DNA from: Euleptes europaea
Taxonomy: Eukaryota > Chordata > Lepidosauria > Squamata > Sphaerodactylidae
Reading direction: 5' to 3'
DNA length: 64,000 bases
NCBI RefSeq assembly: GCF_029931775.1
Contig: NC_079324.1
Coordinates: forward strand, 60,147,268-60,211,267
Each line of letters starts with the position of its first letter. Within the stretch, counting starts at the first letter, position 1. Positions 44,501 to 51,145 of the stretch are shown here, piece after piece. A program made the position numbers and the translations under genes. The notes beneath the pieces are model-generated. The model saw only the letters and a list, made by a program, of their open reading frames with translations. It made no database searches and was not told the origin of the DNA.

Positions 44501-47211
44501 CATCTGCTGAAGCTGGAGGGTGAGAGATTCAAAACAGACAAAAGGAAGTCTTTCTTCACACAACGCATAGTTAAATTGTGGGACTCCCTGCCTCAGGATG
44601 TGGTGATGGCTGCCAACTTGGAAGGCTTGAAGAGGGGAGTGGACATGTTCATGGAGCAGAGGACTATACAAATTGAATACTAGTCATGATGCACACCTAT
44701 CCTCTCCAGCATCAGAGGAGCATGCCTATTATATGAGGTGCTGTGGAGCACAGGCAGGATAATGCTGCTGCAGTCGCCTTGTTTGGGGGCTTCTTAGAGG
44801 CCCCTGGTTGGCCACTGTGTGAACAGACTGCTGGACTCAATGGGCCTTGGTCTGATCCAACAGGGCCTTTCTTATGTTCTTATCCCAGCTGTTCTTGCAT
44901 GGAGCTGAGGCCAGGGTTCCCAGTGGGCCCCCTCCGCGCAGCAACCCATGTCGTAGGTCAGGCAGAGAGCGAGAACGACTGGCCCAAAGCCAGCCAAGGA
45001 GCTGGGTGGCCAAGGAAGCATTTAAACCCAGCGGTGCCGGGGCCTGGTCCCACCCCCTGCACCTTATATGCCAGGGCTCTTTCGGGATCATAGAAGACCA
45101 TTTGGTGGAAGGCTTCTGAGCAGGTACAAAGTGTGTTTGGCTTTACTACTAAGAGACTATACAAAGAGTCTCCACCACCCCAAAAATGCAGGGATTAGTG
45201 GGGAGAAGGGAGCTGGCCACATCAGAGGACCGGCATCTCTCAAGAGACTCAAAGGCCATTATAAATGTTCCCCCAATGCAAATTTCCTCTAATCGCTCCT
45301 ACTTTATATATTCCCAGGGGAATATATAAACATTCCCCTGGGAATATATAAATATATATAAATATAAAAATATAGGTGACATGAAAGACCTCTGCCTGGG
45401 ACCCTGGAGAGCTGCTGCCGGTCTGAGTAGGCAATACTGACTTTGATGGACCTTGATGGTCTGCTTCAGTATAAGGCAGCTTCATGTGTTCAATGTGTTC
45501 ACACAGTAAGCACTGCCTCTTCTGAGAAATGTCTGTGGCCAGGGAGATGTGTATTATTTGGCTGAAGAAAGAAAACAAGTCCCGTGGCACTCATTTCAGA
45601 ACTTAATTATGTGTAGGATTGTGCAGATTGTTCTACTTAAATGCCATAGAATCATATGGTTGGAAGGGACCACCAGGGTCATTTAGTCCAACCCCCTGCA
45701 CAATGCAGGAAATTCACAACTACTTCCCCACACACACACACACACACACACACAGTGACCCCCTACTTCACGCACAGAAGATGGCCAAGATGCCCTCCCT
45801 CTCATCATCTGCCTAAGGTCATAGAATCAGCATTGCTGACAGATGGCCATTGAACCTTTTCTTAAAAACCTCCAGGGAAGGAGAGCTTACCACCTCCCGA
45901 GGAAGCCTGTTCCACTGAGGAACCGCTCTTAAGTGTTAGAAAGTTCTTCCTAATGTCTAGACAGAAACTCTTTTGATTTAATTTCAACCCATTGGTTCTG
46001 GTCCAACCTTCTGGGGCAACAGAAAATAACTCGGCACCATCCTTCTTATGAGAGCCCTTCAAGTACTTGAAGATGGTTATCATATCCCCTCTCAGTCTTC
46101 TCCTCTTCAGGCTAAACATACCCAGCTCCTTCAACCTTTCCTCATAGGACTTGGTCTCCAGACACTTCACCATCTTTGTTGCCCTCCTCTGGACACGTTC
46201 CAGCTTGTCTACATCCTTCTTAAATTGTGGTGCCCAAAACTGAACACTCCTGTTACAATTTCACAATTATAAAAATCGGGCAATAGAAACCACCTGGTTT
46301 ATTTTATCCCACTTTTCTTCCATGAAGATCAGAGCAGAGTATGCAATTCTCCTCTCCTCATTCTGTTCTATACAACAACCCTATTAGGTAGCCTTGGTTG
46401 AGAAAGTGCAATTGGTCCGCGGTCACCCAGCCATCTTCTGTGGCAGAATAGGGAGTTAGTCCTTGGTTTCCCAAATCCTAATCCAGCACTCTACCCACAC
46501 GAGATCTCATCACTGTAGCCCCTTAAAAACATTGCCTTCTCTTTGCCTTCAGAGCTGCCACATTTAACTCAAAACGAAACCAACTTTTAATATGAGACAC
46601 ATGAACACATGAAGCTGCCTTATACTGAATCAGACCCTCGGTCCATGAAGGTCAGTATTGTCTGCTCTGACTGGCATCGGCTCTCCAAGGTCTCAGGCAG
46701 AGAAAGTCTTTCACATCACCTACTTGCCTAGTCCCTTTAACTGGAGATGCCGGGTATTGAACCTGGGACCTTCTGCATGCCAAGCAGATGCTCTACCTCT
46801 GAGCCACAGCCCTTAAAAATTGTAGACATATGAAAACTAGTAGCTGACATAACTAATTTGTATGCAAACGTAAGACGACCTTTTTTTCTTCTGCTGACGT
46901 GGGGGGGATACTAGTCTTGCATATGAGCGAATACTGGATGAAGCCCCCTTCCACTGGACCCCTTGCTTGGAAGTCTCCTTCCACAAAACCTGTTCGCAGT
47001 GAGCCTTTCCAAAGCTGGCCCCTTATCTCGGCCTCCCTCTCCGGATTTCCCCCCCCCCTTTAAACTAACCCCAAGTTCTCCCACTCCAGCCCATACCATG
47101 CAATGGTCGCATCCTTACAGCACCCCATTTCTCCCCCCTCCCCTGCTTCCAAGTCCCTCCCCTGTGATGAGCCCCCCAGGCAAGAAAAAAAATCAAATCA
47201 CCTTTCGCCAT
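29358..47211 (-). CDS. KMT5A: KMT5A (SETD8/PR-Set7), histone H4 lysine-20 mono-methyltransferase
   Basis: Nuclear SET-domain enzyme that transfers one methyl from S-adenosylmethionine to H4K20, needed for chromosome compaction and cell-cycle progression. Eight coding exons, read right to left: 47211-47202, 43079-42958, 37336-37180, 36575-36362, 34040-33953, 32467-32408, 31060-30870, 29568-29358; total 1053 bases, 350 residues (I recall the human short isoform as 352). The N-terminus [13 protein letters not shown] resembles human MARGRKMSKPR. PIP-box QSKIYAYM is at 51-58 and the PIP degron NRKVTDYYP at 176-184, followed by RR. The SET domain is about 214-335 with [41 protein letters not shown] and [11 protein letters not shown]-terminus EAHPWLKH. 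Every exon phase checks. It is head to head with SBNO1. Confidence 0.96.
29790..30048 (-). repeat. MIR/CORE-like tRNA SINE in KMT5A intron 7
   Basis: Between exons 8 and 7; full length with poly(A)-like GAAGAAGAG tail on plus. 30051-30423 after it holds nothing recognised. Confidence 0.8.
30424..30830 (-). mobile_element. CR1 LINE 3' end
   Basis: ATCATAGAATCATGGAGTTG (reverse CR1 terminus) through CCCAGCTCCCTCAGCCTTTC. Ends only 40 bases from KMT5A exon 7. Confidence 0.8.
30870..31060 (-). CDS. KMT5A: KMT5A coding exon 7, SET core
   Basis: Acceptor CTCCACAG, donor GTAAGA at 30869. 63 codons plus two bases of the Cys codon completed by exon 8. It encodes [20 protein letters not shown] through YFQYLSKTY. 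Confidence 0.96.
31515..31789 (-). repeat. MIR/CORE-like tRNA SINE in KMT5A intron 6
   Basis: GAAGAAGAAGAGTTGG to CTTAACCACTACACC. Flanking intron sequence 31061-31514 and 31790-32407 shows nothing else. Confidence 0.8.
32408..32467 (-). CDS. KMT5A: KMT5A coding exon 6
   Basis: Exactly 20 codons ([20 protein letters not shown]) between acceptor TTTTCAG and donor GTAACT. It forms the helix leading into the SET domain. Confidence 0.95.
32540..32958 (-). mobile_element. LINE fragment, family not identified
   Basis: The minus strand encodes [20 protein letters not shown], the Cys/His pattern after the reverse transcriptase in several LINE clades, and ends with GCCAATAAAGGTATCTGAAC at 32540-32575. 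It meets an L1 fragment of opposite orientation at about 32960. Confidence 0.6.
32960..33540 (+). mobile_element. L1 LINE 3' fragment
   Basis: Encodes [20 protein letters not shown] and [12 protein letters not shown], the L1 ORF2 C-terminal pattern, then a 3' UTR and an A-rich end at 33520-33540. 5'-truncated. Confidence 0.65.
33541..33952. other. KMT5A intron 5, small repeats
   Basis: (AAT)n at 33664-33679; 33690-33830 belongs to the same unclassified family as 8190-8275. Confidence 0.4.
33953..34040 (-). CDS. KMT5A: KMT5A coding exon 5, PIP degron
   Basis: One base completing a Lys codon, then 29 codons ending KKELQ. It contains [18 protein letters not shown], the PCNA-dependent CRL4-Cdt2 degron class: T-D inside the PIP box and basic residues after it. 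Confidence 0.94.
34198..34513 (-). repeat. MIR/CORE-like tRNA SINE, full length
   Basis: AGAAGAAGAGTTGG to ACCACTACACCATGCTGGCA; includes the CTCTAAGAGAGCTG insert also seen at 29920 and 47995. Confidence 0.85.
34712..35235 (+). mobile_element. hAT-type element split by a SINE
   Basis: Left half 34712-34796 (GATCCGGGTCTTCAGCC) and right half 35003-35235 match the element at 1992. A GTGGCTCAG-type SINE, minus orientation, occupies 34797-35002. Confidence 0.65.
34797..35002 (-). repeat. tRNA-derived SINE, GTGGCTCAG type
   Basis: Starts GCATGATGCTGCCTTCTAC and ends CACTGAACCACTGCCCCTC on plus; inserted in the hAT element. Confidence 0.8.
35274..35455 (+). repeat. 5S-rRNA-derived SINE
   Basis: 5S internal promoter parts visible: box A AGCTAAGCAGGG (35320-35331) and box C TTGGATGGGAGACC (35349-35362); the tail is truncated at GGGGTCGCC. 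Confidence 0.85.
35583..36233 (-). mobile_element. CR1 interrupted by a second CR1, itself interrupted by a SINE
   Basis: Outer CR1 halves are 35583-35616 (TAGAGTTGGAAGGGCCACC) and 36139-36233 (CATCTAGTCCAACCGCCTGC). The inner CR1 is 35617-36142 (AAGAACATAAGAAAGGCC ... CATTTTTACTAG) with TCAT at both edges. A Sauria-like SINE lies inside that at 35818-36106. Confidence 0.75.
35818..36106 (-). repeat. Sauria-type tRNA-derived SINE
   Basis: Minus strand: head GAGCCCCGTGGATCACAGTG, GGTAGCCGGCTCAAGGTTGA, and end CATGGGTCAGGAATGACCCG. Flanks ATGCTTCATGACTA (before) and ATGCATCATGACTT (after) are a 14-base target duplication with two changes. Confidence 0.8.
36234..36337 (-). repeat. tRNA-derived SINE head, GTGGCTCAG type
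   Basis: Only the tRNA-like part (GGGACCTTCTGCATGCAAAG on plus). Ends just before KMT5A exon 4. Confidence 0.7.
36362..36575 (-). CDS. KMT5A: KMT5A coding exon 4, linker
   Basis: Acceptor TCTGCAG, donor GTAAGT at 36361. It encodes a low-complexity Ser/Lys/Pro-rich linker from [12 protein letters not shown] to KPGPKRK. It is the least conserved part of the protein, placed by phase and by flanking exons. Confidence 0.9.
36576..37179. other. KMT5A intron 3, nothing recognised
   Basis: No repeats or coding signal apparent; a C run at 37087-37097. Confidence 0.45.
37180..37336 (-). CDS. KMT5A: KMT5A coding exon 3, PIP-box
   Basis: Acceptor CGCCTTAG, donor GTAAGA at 37179. It encodes [18 protein letters not shown] and a His/Glu-rich stretch. 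QSKIYAYM sits at residues 51-58, the same numbering as the human PIP-box. Confidence 0.94.
37655..38115. repeat. Two old MIR-like SINEs
   Basis: 37655-37790 in minus orientation (CCTGTAAGGTAGGCCAATAT) and 37930-38115 in plus (TGGGTTCAAATCCCCAGTCA ... CATCTGTAAAATGAGAATAA, a classic MIR stretch). 38116-38850 after them shows nothing named. Confidence 0.55.
38861..42582. repeat. Higher-order tandem repeat (380-bp unit of three ~127-bp monomers)
   Basis: About 30 monomers, each with a non-microsatellite core of about 58 bases (TTACAGTGTGCATATATTGT ... GGCAGTACACAGTAGTTACT) separated by TA/GT/GATA microsatellite. From about 39.6 kb monomers alternate as three kinds (A: CATATATGGTTCATATTACT; B: GTTCATATGACTGG; C: followed by ATAAATATAGATATATAGAT), repeating every 380-384 bases about 7.5 times, near identical in the last copies. 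The left part (38.86-39.6 kb) is irregular, 100-145 base spacing. Lies in KMT5A intron 2, ending about 375 bases from exon 2. Confidence 0.95.
42640..43400. other. KMT5A: CpG island over KMT5A exon 2
   Basis: Very GC-rich block with (CG)n near 42875 and G runs, covering exon 2 and its intronic flanks. It may be an internal promoter starting translation at the Met codon at 43065. Long open frames on both strands here are composition artefacts. Confidence 0.6.
42958..43079 (-). CDS. KMT5A: KMT5A coding exon 2
   Basis: Acceptor CTCCCCGCAG just right of 43079, donor GTAAGC at 42957. It encodes [16 protein letters not shown], an Ala/Pro stretch and [11 protein letters not shown] (AT-hook-like). 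A Met within it (ATG at 43065) is an alternative start. It lies in a CpG-rich block. Confidence 0.92.
43408..43505 (-). mobile_element. hAT-like MITE fragment
   Basis: CAGGGGAACTGATCTCTTGT to CCTGGAGGTTGCAAACC: internal and end sequence of the family at 19115/22127. Another short piece is at 43985-44022. Confidence 0.6.
43508..43720. mobile_element. Penelope-like fold-back, second subfamily
   Basis: Perfect 80-base inverted repeats 43516-43595 and 43600-43679, 4-base spacer; the right side continues CAGACAGACTAACAACACGG CTACCC to about 43720, while the left keeps only GGGTAG. The centre contains GTGAGCTGTGGCTCAC then GAAAGC, a hammerhead stem II and GAAA, without the upstream CUGANGA box. 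Confidence 0.65.
43735..43950 (-). repeat. 5S-rRNA-derived SINE with Bov-B-type tail
   Basis: Same layout as 20998; here AAGTGCCGTCAAGTCGC has lost four bases (AAGTCAAGTCGC). Confidence 0.8.
44040..44880 (+). mobile_element. CR1 LINE with nested CR1
   Basis: Outer copy 44040-44223 and 44386-44880 (encodes [20 protein letters not shown] and [20 protein letters not shown], the CR1 C-terminal pattern; ends CCTTTCTTATGTTCTTAT). Nested minus-strand CR1 end at 44224-44385 (CATAGAGTTGGAAAGGGACC). Confidence 0.75.
44881..45365. other. KMT5A intron 1, mostly unassigned
   Basis: 45303-45360 is a small AT-rich palindromic repeat (TATATTCCCAGGGGAATATA twice). Nothing else recognised. Confidence 0.45.
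45366..45502 (+). repeat. tRNA-derived SINE 3' part, GTGGCTCAG type
   Basis: ACATGAAAGACCTCTGCCTG to GCAGCTTCATGTGTTCA; head absent. Confidence 0.7.
45645..46260 (-). mobile_element. CR1 LINE 3' end, longest copy here
   Basis: From CATAGAATCATATGGTTGG to GTGGTGCCCAAAACTGAACA; minus strand encodes [20 protein letters not shown]. Contains a (CA)n at 45728-45755. Confidence 0.85.
46285..46500 (-). repeat. SINE with L2-like tail
   Basis: TTTATTTTATCCCACTTTTC tail on plus, then AACAACCCTATTAGGTAG and CCAAATCCTAATCCAGCACT head. Confidence 0.6.
46597..46815 (-). repeat. tRNA-derived SINE, GTGGCTCAG type, full length
   Basis: CATGAACACATGAAGCTGCC to CTACCTCTGAGCCACAGCCC on plus. Confidence 0.85.
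47202..47211 (-). CDS. KMT5A: KMT5A coding exon 1, ten coding bases
   Basis: ATG GCG AAA G, followed by GTGATT as donor. Joined to exon 2 it gives [13 protein letters not shown], parallel to human MARGRKMSKPR. The phase fits, and a CCAAT-rich promoter lies just upstream (right). Confidence 0.82.
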
Positions 47212-47560
47212 GATCCCGCGGAGCAAAAGTTAAAATCCGTCTACTTCGGAAGTCCCTTTTTGACAATTCCCCGTTGGGGGGGGAATCTGTCCCCGCCTCT
47301 TGAGACTAACCAACTGCTTCCAAAAAGATACAACTGAGTCTTTCTCGGGGCATGATTGGTTTATCCAGCTGCTACTCGCGACTTCGCAGCCTCTGGTTGG
47401 CGCGTAGGTTAACCGCCCCGCCTCTTCGTCTTTACGCTTGAAGCTCAGCGCACCCTGCCGGGAAGGAGTGTTTAAAATGAGCGTTCGCTGGCTGCCGATT
47501 GGTCAGCGGGGAAGGACGAGCGGGCGGTGATTGGAGGGGAGGGTTCCCGTCTGTTCCTCC
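47212..47560 (-). promoter_or_regulatory. KMT5A: KMT5A promoter and 5' UTR with CCAAT boxes
   Basis: Read on the minus strand, CCAAT boxes lie at 47534-47530, 47502-47498 and 47359-47355. The first two are spaced 32 bases apart, typical of NF-Y sites in cell-cycle genes. A CHR-like TTTAAA is at 47471-47476. GC-rich surroundings (47400-47470) and the 10-base first coding exon lie directly downstream. Confidence 0.6.
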
Positions 47561-47861
47561 TCTCTGCAAGCCCTGCGCCACGTGTGTACGAGAGACATTG
47601 TGCGGCTAATGGCTTCGCGGTTCTTGATTCACACGTGCGGAGAACTGAGGTCAGGGAATGAAGGGCTTCACTTCATACTGCAGGGGGAAATAGCATTTTA
47701 TAACTCTCCCCTGTATTAAAAACTCCCTGCGAAGAAGAAATCAGCAAATCAAGTGGAAAGAAGAGGTTAACACTTTATATCATACAAAAGAAAAAGAACA
47801 TTTGTTGGTGGCGCTTGCCACCTTATTTGTATGGCACAGAAATATGCACGTGGTGGTTTCA

Positions 47862-48238
47862 ATAGAAGAAGAAAAAGAGTTGGTTTTTCTATGCCGACTT
47901 TCTGTACCACTTAAGGGAGACTCAAACTCGCTTACAATCCCCTTCCCCTCCCCACAACAGGCACCCTGTGAGGGAGCTGGGGCTGAGAGAGCTCTAACGG
48001 AGCTGTAACTTGCCCAAGATCCCCTACTTCTCCACATGAGTGGTGGAGGCTAATCTGGTGAACTGGGCTTGTTCCCTCACTCCTCCACATGAAGCCAGCT
48101 GTGTGACCTTGGGCTAGTCAGACTCCCTCAGCCCCACCTACCTCACAGGGTGTCTGTTGTGGGAAGGGGAAGGTGATTGTAAGCCAGCTTGATTCTTCCT
48201 TAAGTGGTAGAGAAAGTTGGCATATAAAAACCAACTCC
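47862..48238. repeat. Inverted pair of MIR/CORE-like SINEs
   Basis: A minus-strand copy (47862-48016) and a plus-strand copy (48017-48238), both without heads, meet at about 48016. Confidence 0.7.
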
Positions 48239-48422
48239 TATTTTGCTAGCTGATACGGATTTTGTTATTATATTGTCGCAAACTGTTTGGCTGCTTATCA
48301 CACCTAATCCAATCACGCCTCCTAATGTCATTTACTTGCTGTTGACATTTACACTGCCATTGTGTGTCTAATTAACTCTTCTCTACTTGAGGATCAATAG
48401 CCACATTCTAGCTGTATCAGAA

Positions 48423-48545
48423 GTGAGCTGTGGCTCACGAAGGCTCATACACTGCCAGAACTGTTGTTAATTTCTGAGGTGCTACTAGACTCTTGCTCTT
48501 TTCTACTGCTACAGACAGACTAACACGGCTACTCATTGTGATGTG
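48423..48545 (+). mobile_element. Penelope-like fragment, second subfamily
   Basis: GTGAGCTGTGGCTCACGAAG hammerhead stem II and altered GAAA, then GGTGCTACTAGACTCTTGCT and CAGACAGACTAACACGGCTA as at 43600-43720. Confidence 0.6.
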
Positions 48546-49269
48546 TTTGGCTGCAGGGACTACTATGTCAGGGTGGAAATAGAGTGATTTGTGATGTCCA
48601 AGATAAGAGGGCAAGCAACGCACTTTTCTCAGACAAGCAAAGCTGAGGAGGGCAGAAAAAATATCTCATGACTAAAAAGAAATGTTGTGTTATTATTGTT
48701 CTTGTTATTTATGTATTTACCTTTTTACCAAAAATACGACAATGAAAGTACAGAGGGCGTAATTTTATATTCATGCCTAGGGTGCAAGATTAGTTAGGTA
48801 TGTCTCAGGCCAAGACTGTTATGTCATGGGCTTGTAACTGAAAATAAATAAAATGTATACATATAGTTATATCCTGACTTACAAGACACAAGGCAACTAA
48901 CTCCAAAACAAAGTCCGACCTCAAGAAAGTGTTACATAATTCTCTTCCCTTCCTCTTGGTTTGCAAGTCACTTTTTATTGAGAGTTTTGCCCTGTAAGAC
49001 ATCCATCCACATTTGCAGTATAACTCATTGCAAACTATACAGTGTGTGTAATTTCAACAGCATGGTGTCCCCAACATGTACATTTTCTCATTGACCGGAT
49101 TAGTAAAATCAATTTGAAATAAACATCATAGGAGATGAAAGCAAACAACAAGAGGCGTATGCCATGATTACAGCCAAGAACTGCACTGGGAGGCGATTTT
49201 GTACTCTATTGCCGTGAGTAGGGACATTTCATTGCATGTCAAACCAAGGGCAAAGTTCGGGTCTTCACT
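48546..49269. other. KMT5A-SBNO1 intergenic, nothing recognised
   Basis: AT-rich sequence before the SBNO1 CpG island; no feature supported. Confidence 0.45.
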
Positions 49270-50500
49270 TGCAACACTGCGCATGCTCACTAGCACACGT
49301 TAGACGCCCAGGACAACAGCTTTGTTAGTGGCTGCCGGCGCTCCTCACGTGAAAAAGGAAGCGCGCCTGCGCAGCATCGTACGATTTGACCTCTCTATTA
49401 TGGCTCCTTCCTTCAGGCCCCTCTTTCCCATCATGCACCGGTCGACAATTTTTTACGAAGGTTGGTCGTACGGGCGACCTCCTTACGTTAAGACGTCAGC
49501 GCCGCCATTTTAATTGCCTTATCACGTGACTCCCAACGGTGTTCTCCTCGACCTCCTCTCCTTGCCCCTCCCAACGGAAAACCGGGCCTATGTTTGCGTC
49601 TGAGCCTGAGAAGGCAGTTATGGGGTTGCTCCAGCCGGGAATGCTCGGTCGACGGGATCCTTCTCGGCGCCTCTCCATATCTTTTTCTTGTTCCCCCCTT
49701 TTTTCAGAGGTAAGAAGGGCGACGGGGGGAAAAAAAACCAACAAAGCGGCGAGCCACGTGATCAGCGAGACGACGAACGATCCGCCGGATGCCGGGGCAC
49801 GTGACGCGGCGAAGCCTATGGCGGGCGGCCTCGAGGAACGGAGGCCGGAGAGAACGAACGCGCGTGCGCGGGGGGGGGGGCGGCGAGCGCTCTCGTTTCC
49901 TCAAGGTGCGGGAAGGCAAGGAAAGCGCAGTGCGCGTGTGTCGTCGGCCGGGTCACGTGGCTGCAAGCGCGCGCTGCCCGGCAACAGGAGGGCGGGGCAG
50001 GCGCCGGGGTCACGCGGCTCCGCGGCGTCACCCGCCGCCCGCTTTCCTCCCCCCTCCCCCTCAAGAGGGGAGGGAGGGAAGAGCAAAGATGGCGGCGGCG
50101 AGTTAGAAAGCGGCGGACGGAGGAGCGACGGCGGGCGGCGCCCGGAGGACGGCCAGAGTGAGTCAGCCCGCCGGCCGCGGCTCCTTACAGATAAATAAAA
50201 AACCCTCCTCACGGAGTACCGGGGGAGGAGAGGAGAGACCCAGCGCTGAGGCAGAGCCGCTTCGGGCTCGGCGGTCCTGGTTTCCAAACCCCACCCCCTC
50301 CCCCGCGCCGGTTTGCGGGCAGAGAAGCGCGGGGTATCCGGAGCTGCTGCGGTCGGCAGCCTCCTCCCCCGGTGCCGAGGGCCTGGCCCTGTCTCCCCGG
50401 GAGACCCCCCGCCCTCTTCTTCCTCCCCCACCCCCACCGCGAGCGTGGTGATAGCAGCGCCTCGCCTTTAGTGCGTTGCCGTATTTTGGTGCGCGCGGCG
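49270..50500. promoter_or_regulatory. SBNO1: SBNO1 CpG-island promoter
   Basis: GC-rich, CpG-dense region with five CACGTG E-boxes (49346, 49523, 49755, 49798, 49954), a CRE-like GACGTCAG near 49494, and YY1-type motifs: AAGATGGCGGC (+) at 50085 and, on the minus strand, AAAATGGCGGC near 49503-49513. Confidence 0.7.
50070..50157 (+). other. SBNO1: SBNO1 non-coding exon 1 (5' UTR)
   Basis: Starts around the YY1 element, which usually sits just downstream of a transcription start, and ends at the donor GTGAGT at 50158. The start is approximate; the donor is clear. Confidence 0.55.
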
Positions 50501-50630
50501 ACCGGGTGGGGGGGTGCAAGGGTGGGTGGGGGTTGCGCCTCTCTCATCCGCATCCCTTCGCCCAGAAGCGAACCTCGGCATCCTCCAATGGGGCGGTTGC
50601 AACCCTTTTCGCCACTCACCCGGGGGTGGG

Positions 50631-50634
50631 ATTT

Positions 50635-50665
<31 letters not shown>

Positions 50666-50666
50666 T
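50631..50666 (+). repeat. (TTTA)n microsatellite
   Basis: About eight TTTA units in SBNO1 intron 1. Confidence 0.9.
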
Positions 50667-50861
50667 GCTTTCTCTGTGCGAGAGAAGGAACAGAGGAGAA
50701 AAAGGGCTTTCGGTTTCTTTCCTCCTCCTCCTCCTCCCCCCCCCCACTCACGCGCGCCAGCCTTTCCAATCAGGCAGCCCCCCCCCCCCAGCCTTGCACG
50801 CCGGCTGTCGAAAAACGAATGGGAAGGCAATTGAGATTCTCAACTGTTAACTCGAAAGAAT

Positions 50862-51145
50862 TTCCGTCTAGACATTAGGAAGAGTTTTCTGACGGTGAGA
50901 GCGGTTCCTCAGTGGAACAGGCTTCCTCGGGAGGTGGTGGGCTCTCCTTCCCTGGAGGTTTTTAAGAAGAGGCTAGATGGCCATCTGTCATCTATAACTA
51001 TAGGCAGTTCATGAGAGGGAGGGCACCGTGGCCATCTTCTGGACGTGGAGTAGGGGTCCGTGGGGGTAGTTGTGCATTTCCTGCATTGTGCAGGGGGTTG
51101 GACTAGATGATCCTGGTGGTCCCTTCCAACCCTATGAGTCTCCTA
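50862..51145 (+). mobile_element. CR1 LINE 3' end
   Basis: GTCTAGACATTAGGAAGAGT to GGTGGTCCCTTCCAACCCTA. In SBNO1 intron 1, about 700 bases from the first exon. Confidence 0.8.

Noticed and set aside
2317-46815. tRNA genes at GTGGCTCAG and GGTGTAGTGGTTAAG heads
   Set aside because: A and B boxes are present, but there are no cloverleaf acceptor stems, and each is followed by a conserved SINE body.
49539-50198. 219-residue plus-strand frame upstream of SBNO1
   Set aside because: GC-rich island sequence with no domain or family match; spans predicted promoter motifs.
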